7,865 bases of DNA from CAYVMN01 sp964452575 (lineage in GTDB: Bacteria; Desulfobacterota; DSM-4660; Desulfatiglandales; Desulfatiglandaceae). The translations under genes and the position numbers were made by a program. Positions 7,811 through 7,865 of this stretch are shown here, piece after piece. The stretch spans positions 1-7,865 of the forward strand of contig CAYVMN010000201.1 in NCBI GenBank assembly GCA_964452575.1, in the 5' to 3' direction. Positions within the stretch are counted from its first letter, which is position 1; every line of letters starts with the position of its first letter. The notes beneath the pieces were generated by a model. It did no database searches. It was not told the origin of the DNA and saw only the letters and a list, made by a program, of their open reading frames with translations.

Positions 7811-7816
7811 AAGGAG
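7807..7816 (+). promoter_or_regulatory. Candidate ribosome binding site for the right-edge gene
   Basis: GGAGAAGGAG precedes the ATG at 7819. GGAG at 7807-7810 has the usual 8-base spacing; AAGGAG at 7811-7816 is too close, only 2 bases away. This is the main support for a gene starting here. Confidence 0.45.
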
Positions 7817-7818
7817 AT

Positions 7819-7865
7819 ATGTTTTCAGGAAAGGCCCCAGGTCTTGGGCAGGCTTTGGACGCAGA
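7819..7865 (+). CDS. Possible 5' end of an unidentified gene, cut by the window edge
   Basis: ATG at 7819 opens a frame of 15 complete codons, MFSGKAPGLGQALDA, running off the right edge. Support comes from the purine-rich ribosome binding site and the absence of a stop; the fragment is too short to recognise. The frame is also open upstream to an in-frame ATGATG at 7774-7779, which would add MMALHPFLPPCGEGD, but that start has no Shine-Dalgarno sequence and its codons fall in the inverted repeat arm, so 7819 is preferred. If real, the gene is divergent from the S1-domain gene and shares its upstream region. Confidence 0.4.
   Translation, partial: MFSGKAPGLGQALDA

Larger units (their letters stand above)
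7319..7818. other. Intergenic region without a supported gene
   Basis: About 500 bases lie between the start of the S1-domain gene and a possible divergent gene at 7819. Open frames here are short, or are continuations of antisense frames from the S1 gene, and none looks like a protein. I see no tRNA, rRNA or CRISPR array. The content is repetitive and palindromic: a heptad inverted repeat, a 12-bp palindrome, a hairpin and a G-rich inverted repeat, each listed separately. The promoters for both flanking genes should be here, but I could not identify a convincing one. Confidence 0.7.

Noticed and set aside
1..7865. E. coli Chi octamer GCTGGTGG on either strand
   Set aside because: I found no copy by eye. 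The Chi sequence of this organism is unknown, and a single window is too short to find an over-represented octamer.
5864..7865. CRISPR array, tRNA or mobile-element genes in the right part
   Set aside because: No regularly spaced direct repeats with unique spacers, no tRNA-like cloverleaf and no transposase or integrase frame were seen.

Overview
The window is ordinary bacterial chromosome, dense in genes over its first 7.3 kb. It carries most of a recC-recB-recD operon on the + strand. A five-repeat S1-domain RNA-binding protein converges on it from the - strand, and an intergenic region of about 500 bp lies at the right end. Moderate GC, many AGG/AGA arginine codons, the adjacent recC-recB-recD order and the look of the S1 protein suggest a Gram-negative bacterium, perhaps of the Desulfobacterota (former Deltaproteobacteria). 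That placement is an inference; there is no rRNA or other marker to settle it.

Layout. Positions 2-229 hold the last 75 codons of a gene entering from the left, most likely recC, judged mainly by position. recB (238-3879) follows after 8 bases, with its Shine-Dalgarno sequence overlapping the upstream stop codon. It has a complete SF1 helicase motif set and an intact C-terminal RecB-family nuclease site. recD (3908-5881) follows after 28 bases and has a full set of SF1B helicase motifs. The three products would form one RecBCD-type machine that opens double-strand ends with two helicase motors of opposite polarity, cuts the strands, and prepares a 3' tail for RecA. Nothing in recB or recD looks broken.

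The S1-domain gene (7318-5864, - strand) starts at GTG behind a perfect AGGAGGT. Its last 18 bases overlap the end of recD, tail to tail. It resembles ribosomal protein S1 through its first five repeats but lacks a sixth and has a short acidic N-terminus, so it may be a paralogue and not the housekeeping S1.

The right-end region (7319-7818) has no convincing gene. It holds a repeat element made of 7-bp units in two inverted arms (7478-7557), a perfect 12-bp palindrome, a short hairpin, and a G-rich imperfect inverted repeat (7711-7810) just before a possible new + strand gene starting at 7819. I found no clearly new system. The heptad inverted repeat, the terminator-free convergent overlap and the longer N-terminus of RecD are the items most worth a second look.
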